From: Micromonospora lutea
Lineage (GTDB): Bacteria > Actinomycetota > Actinomycetes > Mycobacteriales > Micromonosporaceae
Direction of reading: 5' to 3'
Length of the DNA: 64,000 nt
NCBI RefSeq assembly: GCF_016863535.1
Contig: NZ_BOPB01000003.1
Coordinates: 173,451 to 237,450, forward strand
Shown: positions 11,483 to 22,373 of the stretch, piece by piece
Layout of the letters: each line of letters begins with the position of its first letter
Numbering within the stretch: position 1 is the first letter of the stretch
Notes under the pieces: model-generated
Seen by the model: only the letters and a program-made list of their open reading frames with translations
Databases searched by the model: none
What the model was told of the DNA's origin: nothing
Position numbers and translations under genes: made by a program

Positions 11483-12403
11483 TCAGGTCGCCGGTCGCGC
11501 ACCCACCTGGGCCACCGCCGCAGCGCCGAGATCGGCCGCCCGGGCCAGGGCGGCCTCGGGCGTCGCCCCGGCCAGCCAGGCACCCAGCAGGCCTGCCGCG
11601 AAGGCGTCACCCGCCCCGGTCACGTCCCGCACCGCCACCCGATGCGCGGGCGAGGTGACGATCCTGCCGTCCCGATCGATCCAGATCGCGCCGGCACCGC
11701 CGCGCTTGACCACCACGTGACGCGCCACGGCGACGAGGGCCCTGCCCTGTGCCGCCGGTTCCAGCCCGCCGGCCAGCACCGTGGCCTCGTCCACGTTGAC
11801 CAGCAGCAGGTCGACATCGCGTACCCACTCCAGGAACGCCGCCGTACCCGCCGCCCGCAACGGTGCCGCCGAGGCCGCGTCGACACTGGTGGTGAGGCCG
11901 CGCACGCGAGCGCCGGCCAGCGCCCGCAGGCCGGCCGGTCGGGAGTCGGCGTCCAGCAGGGTGTACCCGGACAGGTGCAGGTGCGTCGCGTCCGGCGTAC
12001 CGGCCAGCGCCGCGTCCACGTGCTCGGGACGTAGCCGTACGTTCGCCCCGCGCTCGGTGATCATCGTGCGCTCGCCACCGGCGGCCAGCACGATCACCGT
12101 ACCGGTGGCGGATCCGGCGATCCGTTCCACCGCGCAGTCGACTCCGGCAGCGGTCAGCTCCGCCAACCGATCACGCCCCGAGCCGTCGTCACCGACCGCC
12201 CCGACCAGGGTCACCGGAACGCCCTGGGCGGCCAGCCAGGACGCGGTGTTGGCCGCCTGCCCACCCCCGGCGAACCTGATCGTCGCCGGGGTGTCGGAGC
12301 CGGGTGCCAACGGACCGGTGAGCACCGCCACCACATCGGTCACCACGTCACCGACGACCAGGACGCGGCGGGTCCCACCCGACCCGCCACCGTTGGCGTT
12401 CAC
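11483..12403 (-). CDS. psuK: PfkB-family carbohydrate kinase, probable pseudouridine kinase
   Basis: 306-residue ribokinase-fold kinase. The N-terminal [12 protein letters not shown] and [13 protein letters not shown] motifs bind the sugar, and the C-terminal [18 protein letters not shown] contains the catalytic Asp and anion hole. The ATG overlaps the psuG stop (ATGA), so the pair is translationally coupled. This context suggests it phosphorylates pseudouridine for cleavage by PsuG. The kinase family is certain; the substrate is inferred from the neighbour. Confidence 0.88.
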   Translation of the reverse strand: MNANGGGSGGTRRVLVVGDVVTDVVAVLTGPLAPGSDTPATIRFAGGGQAANTASWLAAQGVPVTLVGAVGDDGSGRDRLAELTAAGVDCAVERIAGSATGTVIVLAAGGERTMITERGANVRLRPEHVDAALAGTPDATHLHLSGYTLLDADSRPAGLRALAGARVRGLTTSVDAASAAPLRAAGTAAFLEWVRDVDLLLVNVDEATVLAGGLEPAAQGRALVAVARHVVVKRGGAGAIWIDRDGRIVTSPAHRVAVRDVTGAGDAFAAGLLGAWLAGATPEAALARAADLGAAAVAQVGARPAT

Positions 12404-13335
12404 GTCGGCGTGTCAGCCCGGCGCTGGGCGGCGGCGACCGCGATCCGGGCGGCCAGGTCGGCGTTGCGCAGGATGATCCGGACGTTGACCGCCAGGCTGG
12501 CCCCCGCCGTCGCGGAGTGGAAGTGGGCCAGCAGGTACGGCGTGACGGCCTTGCCGGTCACCCCGTCGCGCTCCAGCAGGGCGAGACCCTCGGCGAGCGT
12601 ACGGTCGTGCAGGCCCGGGTCGAGCTGCTCGTCGGTGGGCAGCGGGTTGGCGACGATCAGCCCGCCGTGGTGGGCGCGGTGCTGGTCACGGGCGGCCAGC
12701 ACGTCGGCGATCAGCTCGGGGGAGTCCACCGACCAGTCGAGGTCGAAGCCACCGTCGGTGATGAAGAAGCCCGGGAACCGGCGCGTCCGGTAGCCGACCA
12801 CGGCCACTCCGAGGGTCTCCAGCCGCTCCAGGGTGGCACCCACGTCGAGGATCGATTTGACCCCGGCACAGACCACCGCGATCGGCGTACGCGCCAGGGT
12901 GACCAGGTCCGCCGACTCGTCGAAGGTCTGCGCCGCCTCCCGGTGCACCCCGCCCAGCCCGCCGGTGGCGAAAACGCCGATGCCCGCCGCAGCCGCCACG
13001 GCACTGGTCGCGGCCACGGTGGTCGCACCGTCCGCACCGGTCGCGGCGGCCACCGCGAGATCGCGTACGGAGAGTTTGGTCACATTGTCGGCGGTGGCCA
13101 GGCGGGTCAGCTCAGCGTCGTCGAGTCCCACCACGAGTTCGCCGGCGACCATGCCGATGGTGGCCGGCACCGCGCCCGCGTCCCGGACGGCCTGTTCGAT
13201 CTGCCGGGCCACCCGGAGATTGTCCGGCCGGGGCAGGCCGTGCGAGACGATGGTGCTCTCCAGAGCGACCACGGGACCCTGCTCGCGCAGCGCCCGGGCC
13301 ACCTCGGTGCCGTAGCGAAGATGAAAGTTGGTCAC
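12400..13335 (-). CDS. psuG: Pseudouridine-5'-phosphate glycosidase
   Basis: 311 residues, full length for the family. PsuG cleaves pseudouridine 5'-phosphate to uracil and ribose 5-phosphate. The family blocks [14 protein letters not shown] (E26), [14 protein letters not shown] (K160, equivalent to the Schiff-base lysine of the E. coli enzyme) and [10 protein letters not shown] are present. It is first in a two-gene operon with the kinase and is divergent from the DUF3039 gene, with 88 bp between starts. Confidence 0.95.
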   Translation of the reverse strand: MTNFHLRYGTEVARALREQGPVVALESTIVSHGLPRPDNLRVARQIEQAVRDAGAVPATIGMVAGELVVGLDDAELTRLATADNVTKLSVRDLAVAAATGADGATTVAATSAVAAAAGIGVFATGGLGGVHREAAQTFDESADLVTLARTPIAVVCAGVKSILDVGATLERLETLGVAVVGYRTRRFPGFFITDGGFDLDWSVDSPELIADVLAARDQHRAHHGGLIVANPLPTDEQLDPGLHDRTLAEGLALLERDGVTGKAVTPYLLAHFHSATAGASLAVNVRIILRNADLAARIAVAAAQRRADTPT

Positions 13336-13423
13336 AGTCGCTCACGGTACGCTCGCCACGCGGGTCACCTCAGGTGGACCGGGTTAGGGTGACCTGCCAA
13401 ACTTGACGGTCGGAGGTGCAGAC

Positions 13424-13642
13424 GTGAGTGCACAGGTCCTCGAACGTCCCGAACTCAAGGACGCCGACACCGGTCCGGAGATGTTCCACTACGTCCGGAA
13501 GGAAAAAATCGCCGAAAGTGCCGTCATGGGCACCTTCGTCGTGGCGTTGTGCGGGGAGAAGTTCCCGGTGACGAAGACGCCCAAACCGGGCTCGCCGGTC
13601 TGCCCGAAGTGCAAGGAGATCTACGACTCGTACCGCGAGTGA
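13424..13642 (+). CDS. DUF3039 domain-containing protein
   Basis: 72-residue actinobacterial protein of unknown function. The conserved core is FHYVRKEKIAESAVMGTFVVALCGEKF followed by PVCPKCKEIYDSY. The Cys residues (LCG and CPKC) suggest a zinc site. GTG 13424 is preferred because GGAGGT lies 6-7 bp upstream; an in-frame TTG further upstream has no such site. No signal peptide or membrane segment is seen. Confidence 0.88.
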   Translation: MSAQVLERPELKDADTGPEMFHYVRKEKIAESAVMGTFVVALCGEKFPVTKTPKPGSPVCPKCKEIYDSYRE

Positions 13643-13670
13643 AGTCTTCGGCCTCGCGCGGCGGCCGGCG

Positions 13671-13676
13671 TAACCT
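13671..13676 (+). promoter_or_regulatory. Candidate -10 box for a leaderless TRIC transcript
   Basis: TAACCT ends 6 bp before the GTG at 13683, and no ribosome site is present. This spacing would put the transcription start at or next to the start codon. Confidence 0.4.
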
Positions 13677-13682
13677 GCGGCG

Positions 13683-14336
13683 GTGACCACCTCCACCGCC
13701 CTGCTCCTGGCTGACCTGGCCGGAGTCGCGGTCTTCGCCGCCTCCGGTGCCTCCGCGGCGGTGGCCAAACGACTCGACCTCTTCGGCGTGGTCTTCGTCG
13801 GATTCGTCGCCGCCCTCGGCGGCGGAATCGTCCGGGACCTGGTCATCGACGAGGTCCCACCACTGGCCTTCGCTGACTGGCGCTACGCGGGCACCGCCGC
13901 CGTGACCGCCGCGGCGATCTTCTGGCTGCATCCGCAGTTCGCCCGGCTGCGTACCACCGTCCTCGTGCTGGACGCGGCCGGGCTCGGCCTGTTCACCGTC
14001 GTCGGCACCGTCAAGGCACTCGACGTCCAGGTCCCGGCGGTCGGCGCCTGCGTGATCGGCATGATCACCGCGATCGGTGGCGGACTCGTCCGCGACCTGC
14101 TCACCGGTGAGATCCCGGTGGTGCTGCGGCGGGAGATCTATGCCGTCGCGTCGCTCGTCGGGTCGATCATGGTGGTGTTGCTGCACGGTCTCGGGCACCC
14201 CGGGCCGATCCCGCTCACCGCCGCCGCCGCGCTGGTCTTCGGCGTACGCCTGATTGCCCTGCGACGGCGCTGGTCGGCGCCGGTCGCGACGATGCGCCCG
14301 CCGCGCACCGGCCTGTCGGGGCCGCCGCCGGAGTGA
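13683..14336 (+). CDS. Trimeric intracellular cation (TRIC) channel family protein
   Basis: 217-residue membrane protein with seven hydrophobic segments in the two-repeat TRIC (UPF0126) pattern. Each repeat carries the glycine-rich motif: GFVAALGGGIVRDL in the first and GMITAIGGGLVRDLLTG in the second. Prokaryotic TRIC proteins form trimeric potassium-permeable channels. GTG 13683 has no ribosome site, so leaderless translation is likely. A Pro/Arg-rich tail ends the protein. Confidence 0.9.
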   Translation: MTTSTALLLADLAGVAVFAASGASAAVAKRLDLFGVVFVGFVAALGGGIVRDLVIDEVPPLAFADWRYAGTAAVTAAAIFWLHPQFARLRTTVLVLDAAGLGLFTVVGTVKALDVQVPAVGACVIGMITAIGGGLVRDLLTGEIPVVLRREIYAVASLVGSIMVVLLHGLGHPGPIPLTAAAALVFGVRLIALRRRWSAPVATMRPPRTGLSGPPPE

Positions 14337-14532
14337 GTCGGCAGTGGCGAAGGGCACCCCGGCGACGGGTGTGGCGTCGCGTCGGCACCACAGCGGGTCC
14401 TGGTTATGCTGAGTCGGCCTTCGCGGCTCGGCTGCGCGGAGGCATTTTCGTGGGGCGACCGCCACGCCCCTCGGCCCGGATCCGCCGGCCTGCGGCCGGG
14501 ACGTCCCCGTGTGGCCGGAGAGGAGCGAACGC

Positions 14533-16263
14533 GTGGCAGTCCGGACACCGGCGCTCGAAACGTTCCCGCCCCTGCGCGCCTGGCAGCGCAAGGCTCTGGT
14601 GGAGTACCTGCGCCGGCGCGGCGAGGACTTCACGGCGGTTGCCACCCCGGGGGCGGGGAAGACCACCTTCGCCCTGCGGATCGCCGCCGAGCTGCTCGCC
14701 GACGGCAGCGTCGAGGCGGTGACCGTGGTCGCCCCGACCGAGCACCTGAAGACGCAGTGGGCGGAGGCCGCCGCGCGGGTGGGGATCCAGCTCGACGCCG
14801 CGTTCCGCAACGCCGACCTGCACTCCTCGGCGGATTTCCACGGTGCGGTGGTCACCTACGCGCAGGTCGGCATGGCCCCACAGGTGCACCGGCGACGCAC
14901 CATGACCCGACGGACCCTGGTCATCCTCGACGAGATCCACCACGCGGGCGACTCACGTACCTGGGGCGACGGGGTGAAGGCGGCCTTCGAGCCCGCAGTA
15001 CGCCGGCTGATGCTGACCGGCACACCCTTCCGATCCGACGACAACCCGATCCCCTTCGTCAGCTACGAGCGGGGCGACGACGGCCTGCTGCGCTCCCGGG
15101 CCGACTCGGTGTACGGCTACAGCGACGCGTTACGCGACGGCGTGGTGCGGCCGGTGCTGTTCCTGGCGTACTCGGGGGAGACCCGGTGGCGCACCAACGC
15201 GGGGGAGGAACTGGCGGCTCGGCTGGGTGAGCCGATGACCCAGGATCTCGTCGCGCAGGCCTGGCGTACCGCCCTGGATCCGGCCGGCGACTGGATGCCC
15301 CAGGTGCTGCGGGCGGCCGACGCCCGGCTGACCGTGCTGCGGGAGGCGGGCATGCCGGACGCGGGCGGGCTCGTCATCGCCAGCGACCAACAGGCGGCCC
15401 GCTCGTACGCCAAGCTCATCGAGCAGGTGACGGGGGAGAAGGCGGCGGTCGTCCTCTCCGACGACGTGGGCGCCTCGGCCCGGATCGCGACGTTCGCGGC
15501 GTCCGAACAGCGCTGGCTGGTTGCGGTGCGAATGGTGTCCGAAGGCGTCGACATCCCCCGGCTGGCCGTCGGCGTCTACGCGACCAGTGCCAGCACGCCG
15601 TTGTACTTCGCGCAGGCGATCGGGCGTTTCGTCCGGGCCCGGCGTCCGGGGGAGACCGCGTCGGTGTTCCTGCCCAGCGTGCCGCACCTGCTCGGGCTGG
15701 CCAGCGAGATGGAGGCCGAGCGGGACCACGTGCTCGGCAAGCCGAAGGACCGTGAGGGCTTCGACGACGACCTGCTGGAGCGGGCCCAGCGCGACGAGCA
15801 GGCCAGCGGCGAGCTGGAGAAGCGTTTCGCCGCGCTCTCCGCCACCGCCGAACTGGACCAGGTGATCTTCGACGGCGCCTCGTTCGGTACGGCGGCCCAG
15901 GCCGGCACCCCCGAGGAGGAGGAGTACCTGGGCCTGCCCGGACTGCTCACCTCGGAACAGGTGGCGTCGTTGCTCGCCAAGCGGCAGGCCGATCAGCTCG
16001 CCGCCCAGCGACGTCGGGCGGCCGAGCGGCGGACGGAGTCAACGGCGCCCGCCTCCGCTCCGGCGGCACCGATGAGCGCCGCCCAACGCCGGGTGGCACT
16101 GCGCCGACAGCTCAACGCCCTGGTCGCGGCCCAGCACCACCGCACCGGTCAGCCCCACGGCAAGATTCACGCCGAGCTGCGTCGCCTGTGCGGCGGCCCT
16201 CCCAGTGCCCAGGCCACCATCGAGCAACTGGAAGAACGCATAGCCACCGTCCAAACCCTCTGA
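14533..16263 (+). CDS. DEAD/DEAH-box helicase (superfamily 2)
   Basis: About 576 residues. Helicase motifs are in order: Walker A ATPGAGKTT (38-46), motif Ia VVAPTEHLKTQW, DEIHH motif II (133-137), TGTPFRSDD motif III region, and the C-terminal motifs VRMVSEGVDIPRL and QAIGRFVRARR. The C-terminal ~130 residues are Ala/Arg/Gln-rich and predicted helical. It resembles the actinobacterial XPB/RAD25-like lone helicases, but the nucleic-acid substrate is not known. GTG 14533 is chosen because GGAGAGGAG precedes it; an in-frame GTG lies at 14509. Confidence 0.88.
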   Translation: MAVRTPALETFPPLRAWQRKALVEYLRRRGEDFTAVATPGAGKTTFALRIAAELLADGSVEAVTVVAPTEHLKTQWAEAAARVGIQLDAAFRNADLHSSADFHGAVVTYAQVGMAPQVHRRRTMTRRTLVILDEIHHAGDSRTWGDGVKAAFEPAVRRLMLTGTPFRSDDNPIPFVSYERGDDGLLRSRADSVYGYSDALRDGVVRPVLFLAYSGETRWRTNAGEELAARLGEPMTQDLVAQAWRTALDPAGDWMPQVLRAADARLTVLREAGMPDAGGLVIASDQQAARSYAKLIEQVTGEKAAVVLSDDVGASARIATFAASEQRWLVAVRMVSEGVDIPRLAVGVYATSASTPLYFAQAIGRFVRARRPGETASVFLPSVPHLLGLASEMEAERDHVLGKPKDREGFDDDLLERAQRDEQASGELEKRFAALSATAELDQVIFDGASFGTAAQAGTPEEEEYLGLPGLLTSEQVASLLAKRQADQLAAQRRRAAERRTESTAPASAPAAPMSAAQRRVALRRQLNALVAAQHHRTGQPHGKIHAELRRLCGGPPSAQATIEQLEERIATVQTL

Positions 16264-16321
16264 ACCCACCCACCCCGCCTCTTCACGCTTGATCACGTTG
16301 GGGTCGGGGGACAGCATGGAA

Positions 16322-16362
16322 AAGCCGGCCGGAGGCATCCCAGGGATGCCTCCGGCCGGCTT
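16322..16362. terminator. Strong bidirectional hairpin after the helicase gene
   Basis: Perfect 19-bp stem (16322-16340 with 16344-16362) and a 3-nt CAG loop, with A-rich sequence on the left and TTAT on the right. It lies between the convergent helicase and DUF7455 genes. This is the longest perfect stem among the terminators in the window. Confidence 0.85.
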
Positions 16363-16382
16363 ATGTCGGGTTGCTGAGCCCC

Positions 16383-16616
16383 TCAGTTGGCCATCAGGTC
16401 AGCGCCACGCCAGCTGAACTCCGGGTCCGTCGCGTACCGCACGGTGATCTTCACGAGATCCTCGGCGTACTTGTTGGCGTGGTGGCCACAGAACACCAGT
16501 TCGCTGCCACCCGCCAAGGTGATCCGGAGCTTGCCAGCAGCATTGCAGCGGTCGCACCGTTCATCGGCGGCCGGGGGGCTCACCGTCTCGGGCGGCGGCG
16601 TGAGGGTCGGGGTCAT
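16383..16616 (-). CDS. Small zinc-ribbon-like hypothetical protein (DUF7455-like)
   Basis: 77 residues: a Pro/Thr-rich N-terminus, then ERCDRCNAAGKLRITLAGG and LVFCGHHANKYAEDLVKI. The CxxC and CGHH elements suggest a single metal-binding site. Similar short proteins sit beside hrdB in many actinobacteria; the function is unknown. ATG 16616 has AGGAGGA 7 bp upstream. The family name is from memory and is less certain than the structure. Confidence 0.8.
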   Translation of the reverse strand: MTPTLTPPPETVSPPAADERCDRCNAAGKLRITLAGGSELVFCGHHANKYAEDLVKITVRYATDPEFSWRGADLMAN

Positions 16617-16802
16617 CGCCTTCCTCCTCTGGTCGTCACCGATGAACACTCTCTTCGGTCTTGGTCACCTATCGTGCAACACCCTTGCGGGCCCTCGCCT
16701 TCCCTGTGTGCCCACGGGGGACCGAGGTCACACCTGGCACGGACAGTGTGCCGTGCACCAAGGGTGCCACGTCAACGATCACAATCGTGCAACCACCTGA
16801 TC

Positions 16803-16829
16803 ACCATCCGACGTTGTACGTCTGGTGGT
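16803..16829 (-). terminator. Probable hrdB terminator hairpin
   Basis: Stem GACGT/ACGTC (16810-16814, 16818-16822) extended outward by ACC/GGT pairs with small mismatches, 32-58 bp beyond the hrdB stop. No U-run follows. Confidence 0.5.
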
Positions 16830-16860
16830 CAAACGGGCACGATCAGTTGACTGAGGCTGA

Positions 16861-18462
<1,602 letters not shown>

Positions 18463-18747
18463 GAATGACCTTCCGGAGGCGAAGAGCGAGCACGGCCGGG
18501 TTCGTCCGACGCAGCGAGGGGCACCGCGCCGGGCGATGTGGTTGAGAGGCCCCCGTGTCCCGGGCCGGCCGGTTGTCGGGCGGCCCGTGGCGCGTGGGCA
18601 GGGGTGAATTGTAACGCCGTCTGCGGCGATCATCCTGCGCCGCACGGCTGATCGACGGTCGGGACCGCCGATTCGGTGCGCTTTTGAACTTTGTAAGGAT
18701 GATACCTGCGCGAAAGCCAGATACCTGGCCGTGTGGGAAGGGGACGG
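18463..18747. promoter_or_regulatory. Divergent promoter region of hrdB and the IMPase-family gene
   Basis: 285 bp without a gene. On the minus strand TACAAT (18608-18613) is a near-perfect -10 box for hrdB, giving a leader of roughly 140 bases. On the plus strand TTGAAC near 18684 could be a -35 box for the IMPase gene. No ECF-type GGAAT/GTT pair is clear. Confidence 0.55.
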
Positions 18748-19572
18748 ATGATGGACCTCTCGGCACCATCGCCACCGCACCTGTTGGAGATCGCGATCGA
18801 GGTGGCTCGGGGCGCGGCGGCCACCGCGTACCGGATGCGCACCGAGGGTGTCTCGGTCGCGGCGACCAAGAGCACCGTCACCGATGTGGTGACCGCGGCG
18901 GACCGGGCCGTGGAACGTCAGATCACCGCCGAACTGCGTCGGCTGCGGCCGGCGGACGCCGTGCTGGGCGAGGAGTACGGCGCCGCGGCAGGCGGCGACG
19001 GCCCCCGAACCCGGGTGCGGTGGATCGTCGACCCGATCGACGGCACCGTCAACTACCTGTACGGGCTGACGCACTGTGCAGTGTCGATCGCGGCGGAGGT
19101 GGACGGCGCGGTGGTGGCGGGTGTGGTGCGCAACATCCACACCGGCGAGGAGTGGACCGCGACCGTCGGCGGCGGCGCCTGGCGCGAGGGCCGGCGGTTG
19201 CGCTGCTCCACCGAGACCGATCTCGGTCAGGCGCTGGTGCTCACCGGCTTCGGCTACGACTCCGCCCGCCGGGTACACCAGGCCCGGGTGCTGACCGAAC
19301 TGATTTCCCACGTACGCGACATCCGCCGCCTCGGTGCCGCCGCCGTCGATCTCTGCCTGGTCGCCGAGGGGCGGGCGGACGCGTACTACGAGAAGGGCCT
19401 GGCCGCCTGGGACCAGGCTGCCGGAGCGTTGGTGGCCACCGAGGCCGGCCTGCGGGTGGGCGGGCTCAAGGGGCTGGCCCCTGGACCGGAGATGGTCATC
19501 GCCGCTCCGCCCACGCTGTTCGACGTGCTGCACGACCACCTCGCCGCGTTGGACGCCTCCGGCGGCCCCTGA
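18748..19572 (+). CDS. Inositol monophosphatase family protein
   Basis: 274-residue Mg-dependent phosphatase. Metal and substrate motifs are present: GEEYG at 74-78, [11 protein letters not shown] at 92-102 and [15 protein letters not shown] near 213-227. Members hydrolyse inositol 1-phosphate, histidinol phosphate or similar sugars; which one applies here is not clear. ATG 18748 (or 18751) follows GGGAAGGGGACGG. It is divergent from hrdB, a common arrangement in actinobacteria. Confidence 0.92.
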   Translation: MMDLSAPSPPHLLEIAIEVARGAAATAYRMRTEGVSVAATKSTVTDVVTAADRAVERQITAELRRLRPADAVLGEEYGAAAGGDGPRTRVRWIVDPIDGTVNYLYGLTHCAVSIAAEVDGAVVAGVVRNIHTGEEWTATVGGGAWREGRRLRCSTETDLGQALVLTGFGYDSARRVHQARVLTELISHVRDIRRLGAAAVDLCLVAEGRADAYYEKGLAAWDQAAGALVATEAGLRVGGLKGLAPGPEMVIAAPPTLFDVLHDHLAALDASGGP

Positions 19573-19574
19573 CG

Positions 19575-19617
19575 CCGGGCCAGGGCCGGGGTGGGACCGC
19601 CCGGTGGCCCTGGCCGG
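19575..19617. terminator. Bidirectional hairpin between IMPase and LytR_C genes
   Basis: Stem CCGGGCCAGGGCC / GGCCCTGGCCGG with one bulged G (19575-19587, 19606-19617), ending directly at the stop of the minus-strand gene. Confidence 0.65.
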
Positions 19618-20148
19618 TCAGCCGTCGACCGGCATCGGGCAGGAACCAGGCGGCGCGACCGGCGCACCGAGGTCACCCAGCGACTGGTTGACCTCGGTGA
19701 TGGTGGCCAACTGCTGGAAGTTGCTGCCCAGCACCACGTCGACGATGTCGTCCTCGCGCTTGGGGTCGTACTCCAGTTCGGCGTCGCCGAGGAAGTACGC
19801 CCGCAGCAGGTGCGCCGAGCCGACCCCCTTCGGGCCGTAGCGCAGCACCGCCACGTCGTCGATCTGCTTCTTCTGGTTTGCTTCCTTCTGCACCTGAAAG
19901 TCGCGGTTGCGGAAGTCGTCCCCGACATTGGCGGCCAACCCACGACGCTCCGTGGCGTTGTACACGTTGATCTTGACGTCCTTGTGGTCGCGCAAGGTGA
20001 CGTCGGCGCGCGGCCAGTCGTCCGGACAACCCTCGCCGAGACCGGCGCTACCCTGGGTGTCCTTGACCAGGGCCATGACCACGAAAACCAGGGCGACCAC
20101 CGCCAGCACGCCGACGATAACGAGTGCTCGCACTCGCGCAAAGCTCAT
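19618..20148 (-). CDS. LytR C-terminal domain-containing protein
   Basis: 176-residue single-pass membrane protein. A transmembrane helix at about residues 8-27 is followed by an extracytoplasmic LytR_C domain (DVKINVYNATERRGLAANVGDDFRNRDF) of the kind found at the end of LytR-CpsA-Psr enzymes. The catalytic LCP domain is absent, so it is a stand-alone LytR_C protein. A role in the cell envelope is inferred from the domain only. ATG 20148 opens the gene. Confidence 0.88.
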   Translation of the reverse strand: MSFARVRALVIVGVLAVVALVFVVMALVKDTQGSAGLGEGCPDDWPRADVTLRDHKDVKINVYNATERRGLAANVGDDFRNRDFQVQKEANQKKQIDDVAVLRYGPKGVGSAHLLRAYFLGDAELEYDPKREDDIVDVVLGSNFQQLATITEVNQSLGDLGAPVAPPGSCPMPVDG

Positions 20149-20560
20149 CAGGGCACTCCCGGGCAGTGGTGGGTGGCGGCGGCCGGCGATCGGGCCGTCC
20201 GTCGGCCGTCGGGTACGCCGCTGAGGTTAACGGGTGTCCGACCGTCGCGTGGAAACAGTCCGACATGCCGGCGCGCCACCGGAGAACGGGGTAGTACTAC
20301 CCCTATCTTCGTGTCGCCTGAGTCACATTGGGAACAACTTCCCGTGCAGGGGCGTACATCTCAGCCACGAGGGCGGTATACATGCCTCGCCCAAAGGGGG
20401 GGTAGGGTTCCGCGCTCGCCGGGGAGATCCTCTGGCGGTCTGGTCCGAGCGGTCGTCGGGTCAGGTGGCCGACACTTGCGGTGGCCGGCCAGCGGAACCG
20501 AAACAGCGTCGTCCGGCGTTACAACCGGAAGCGACAACATCGAAATGGGAGAGTGAACCG
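20149..20560. promoter_or_regulatory. 412-bp divergent intergenic region with a 16-bp palindrome
   Basis: No plausible gene in 412 bp. It holds a perfect 16-bp palindrome, GGGGTAGTACTACCCC, at 20288-20303, and a GGGAA/TTCCC inverted repeat near 20331. A candidate -10 (TATACA, near 20380) serves DUF4193. A longer open frame covering part of it has no ribosome site and reads into DUF4193 in frame, so it is not counted. Confidence 0.5.
20288..20303. promoter_or_regulatory. Perfect 16-bp palindrome, candidate operator
   Basis: GGGGTAGTACTACCCC has no mismatch. It lies 140 bp upstream of the LytR_C start and 258 bp upstream of the DUF4193 start. I cannot assign a regulator. Confidence 0.55.
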
Positions 20561-20857
20561 ATGGCCACCGACTACGACGCCCCGCGCCGCGACGAGGTCG
20601 ACCTCGGCGAGGACAGCCTGGAAGAACTCAAGGCCCGGCGCGTCGACTCGCAGTCGGGTGCCGTGGACGTCGACGAGGCCGAAGTGGCTGAGAGCTTCGA
20701 GTTGCCCGGCGCCGACCTTGCCGACGAGGAACTGACGGTAAAGGTGCTGCCGATGCAGCAGGACGAGTTCCGCTGTGCCCGTTGCTTCCTCGTGCACCAC
20801 CGCAGCCAACTGGCAGTGGAACGGAACGGCGAGCTGATCTGCCGAGAGTGCGTCTGA
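20561..20857 (+). CDS. DUF4193 domain-containing protein
   Basis: 98-residue acidic actinobacterial protein that starts MATDYDAPRRDEVDLGEDSLEEL and ends with a CARC...CREC pair, a likely zinc site. Families of this type are conserved next to hrdB and dut, and the function is unknown. ATG 20561 follows GGGAGAG with good spacing. A strong hairpin follows the stop. Confidence 0.9.
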   Translation: MATDYDAPRRDEVDLGEDSLEELKARRVDSQSGAVDVDEAEVAESFELPGADLADEELTVKVLPMQQDEFRCARCFLVHHRSQLAVERNGELICRECV

Positions 20858-20877
20858 TCACAGGACGACCACGACCA

Positions 20878-20908
20878 CGGCGGCGACTCCCGAGTGGAGT
20901 CGCCGCCG
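20878..20908 (+). terminator. Terminator hairpin after DUF4193
   Basis: Perfect 12-bp stem CGGCGGCGACTC / GAGTCGCCGCCG with a 7-nt loop, 20 bp after the stop codon. Confidence 0.75.
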
Positions 20909-20997
20909 CCCGGCTCCGCGAGCGCCACGCCGTCCAACCTGGTTGACTCGTTAGCCATGAGCGAGCGAATCGGCGGCCTCGGCGTCGTGGTGCGGTC

Positions 20998-21783
20998 ATG
21001 AGCGAGCACGGTGAGCGTGCCGAGGACGGCACCGACGAGCTGGGGAAGACGGTCGCCGCGCTGACCGCCGACGACATCGAGCCGGCGAAACGGCGTCAGC
21101 TGCTCGGCAGGCTGGTCGGGCAGGCCCGAGCCCGGGGGATCGGCGACCTGTTCAAGCCACGGGCCGCGCTGCGCTGGATGGTGGACACCGTCGCGGAGAT
21201 CGCCCCGCACGTACCGGTCCGGGACCTGGCCACCCTGCGTCGGCACTTTCCCGGGCTGGAGGGCGAGGAACTGGCCGACCGGCTGGTTCGCAACGCGTCC
21301 CGGGCCACGGCGGGGGTCGGTGCTGCCGGCGGTGGCGCTTCGGCGGTGCAGTGGACGGTCACCCCGAGTCTGCTGTCCGCTCCGGTACTGCTCGCCGCCG
21401 AGACGGTCGCGGTGGTGGCGGTGGAGCTGAAGCTGACCGGTGAGTTGCACGAGGTCTACGGTGCACCGCTGCCGGCCGGTGGCACCGAACGGACGATCGC
21501 CCTGGTGCAGGCCTGGGCCAGCCAGCGCGGGGTCAATCCGATGATGCCGGGAGTCGGCGTGGGCGCGGTGCTGGGCACGGCCGCCCGGAACGAGCTGCGG
21601 GAAACCCTGCTCAAGCGTTTCGGCCGTAACCTCACCACGCTGGGTCCGTTCCTGACCGGAGCTGCGGTGGCGAGCTACCTCAACCGGCGGGCCACCCGGA
21701 CCCTGGCCGAGCAACTCCGCGTCGACCTGCGTCGGCAGCGGCGCGGCCTGCCCGGTGAGCGAACCGCGCTGCCCGGCTCCTGA
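20998..21783 (+). CDS. Conserved hypothetical protein, probable membrane association
   Basis: 261 residues from ATG 20998. I do not recognise a named domain. A hydrophobic stretch (SLLSAPVLLAAETVAVVAVEL, split by one charged residue) lies near residues 122-142, and a second weaker one (MMPGVGVGAVLG, LGPFLTGAAVASYL) follows. The N-terminus is charged, and the C-terminus is Arg-rich. Sequences of this kind occur between DUF4193 and dut in related genomes, which is recalled and not tested. It is convergent with the DUF3093 gene, with only 12 bp between stops. Confidence 0.75.
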   Translation: MSEHGERAEDGTDELGKTVAALTADDIEPAKRRQLLGRLVGQARARGIGDLFKPRAALRWMVDTVAEIAPHVPVRDLATLRRHFPGLEGEELADRLVRNASRATAGVGAAGGGASAVQWTVTPSLLSAPVLLAAETVAVVAVELKLTGELHEVYGAPLPAGGTERTIALVQAWASQRGVNPMMPGVGVGAVLGTAARNELRETLLKRFGRNLTTLGPFLTGAAVASYLNRRATRTLAEQLRVDLRRQRRGLPGERTALPGS

Positions 21784-21795
21784 CCCTCCCTCGGA

Positions 21796-22287
21796 TCAGC
21801 GGCCCGCGTCCCGCGCCGCCAGCAGGGCTTCGGCCAGCTCTACCGGGTGCCGGGAGCTGACCACCCAGAACGGCGTGGGGTCGGCCGGGTCGTTCAGGAC
21901 GATCTGGACGGCGCCGGGGATCCACGGCCGCTGGACGACGAACGCCAGCGGATCGGCAGCGACTCCGAGCACCTCACGCCGCCCCTCGGCGTCCAGCGCG
22001 ACGGCGTCGGCGACGAACCGGACGGGCAGCCGGGCGTCATCGACCCGCAACTCTCCATCGGCCACCGCGACGCGGATGCGGCTCAGCCAGGCCAGCCCGG
22101 CGACGGTGGCCGGCAGCAGCACCGCGAACGGAAGCCAGGCGCGGGCACCGGGCGCGCCCATCCAGACCTCGACCGCGAGTCCGGCGGCGGCCGCGAGCCC
22201 GGCGAGCCACAACCACCAGGGCAGACGCAGACGCTCGGCGTACGTCGGAGGCGCCGAGACGGACGAAGGTGACGGTGACTGGCTCAC
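21796..22287 (-). CDS. DUF3093 domain-containing membrane protein
   Basis: 163 residues. After a short Ser/Pro-rich start, YAERLRLPWWLWLAGLAAAAGLAVEVWM forms the first membrane helix and LPFAVLLPATVAGLAWL the second. They are followed by a soluble domain ending in the conserved NDPADPTPFWVVSSRHPVELAEAL. This is the DUF3093 layout; the function is unknown. GTG 22287 matches the start of homology, although the open frame extends further upstream. Divergent from dut. Confidence 0.88.
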   Translation of the reverse strand: MSQSPSPSSVSAPPTYAERLRLPWWLWLAGLAAAAGLAVEVWMGAPGARAWLPFAVLLPATVAGLAWLSRIRVAVADGELRVDDARLPVRFVADAVALDAEGRREVLGVAADPLAFVVQRPWIPGAVQIVLNDPADPTPFWVVSSRHPVELAEALLAARDAGR

Positions 22288-22373
22288 TCGTGCCAGGGTA
22301 CGGCGCGGCGGCTCCCGGGTACCGGGCAGGATGACAGGGTCACCCCCAGCGGAACGGACGAAAGAGGGACATC

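Noticed and set aside
18463..19539. Long minus-strand open frame extending hrdB upstream
   Set aside because: It runs antisense through the IMPase gene, has no conserved sequence, and a ribosome site and homology support GTG 18462.
20234..20560. N-terminal extension of the DUF4193 protein
   Set aside because: The frame is open but lacks conserved sequence; ATG 20561 has a proper ribosome site and the family start.
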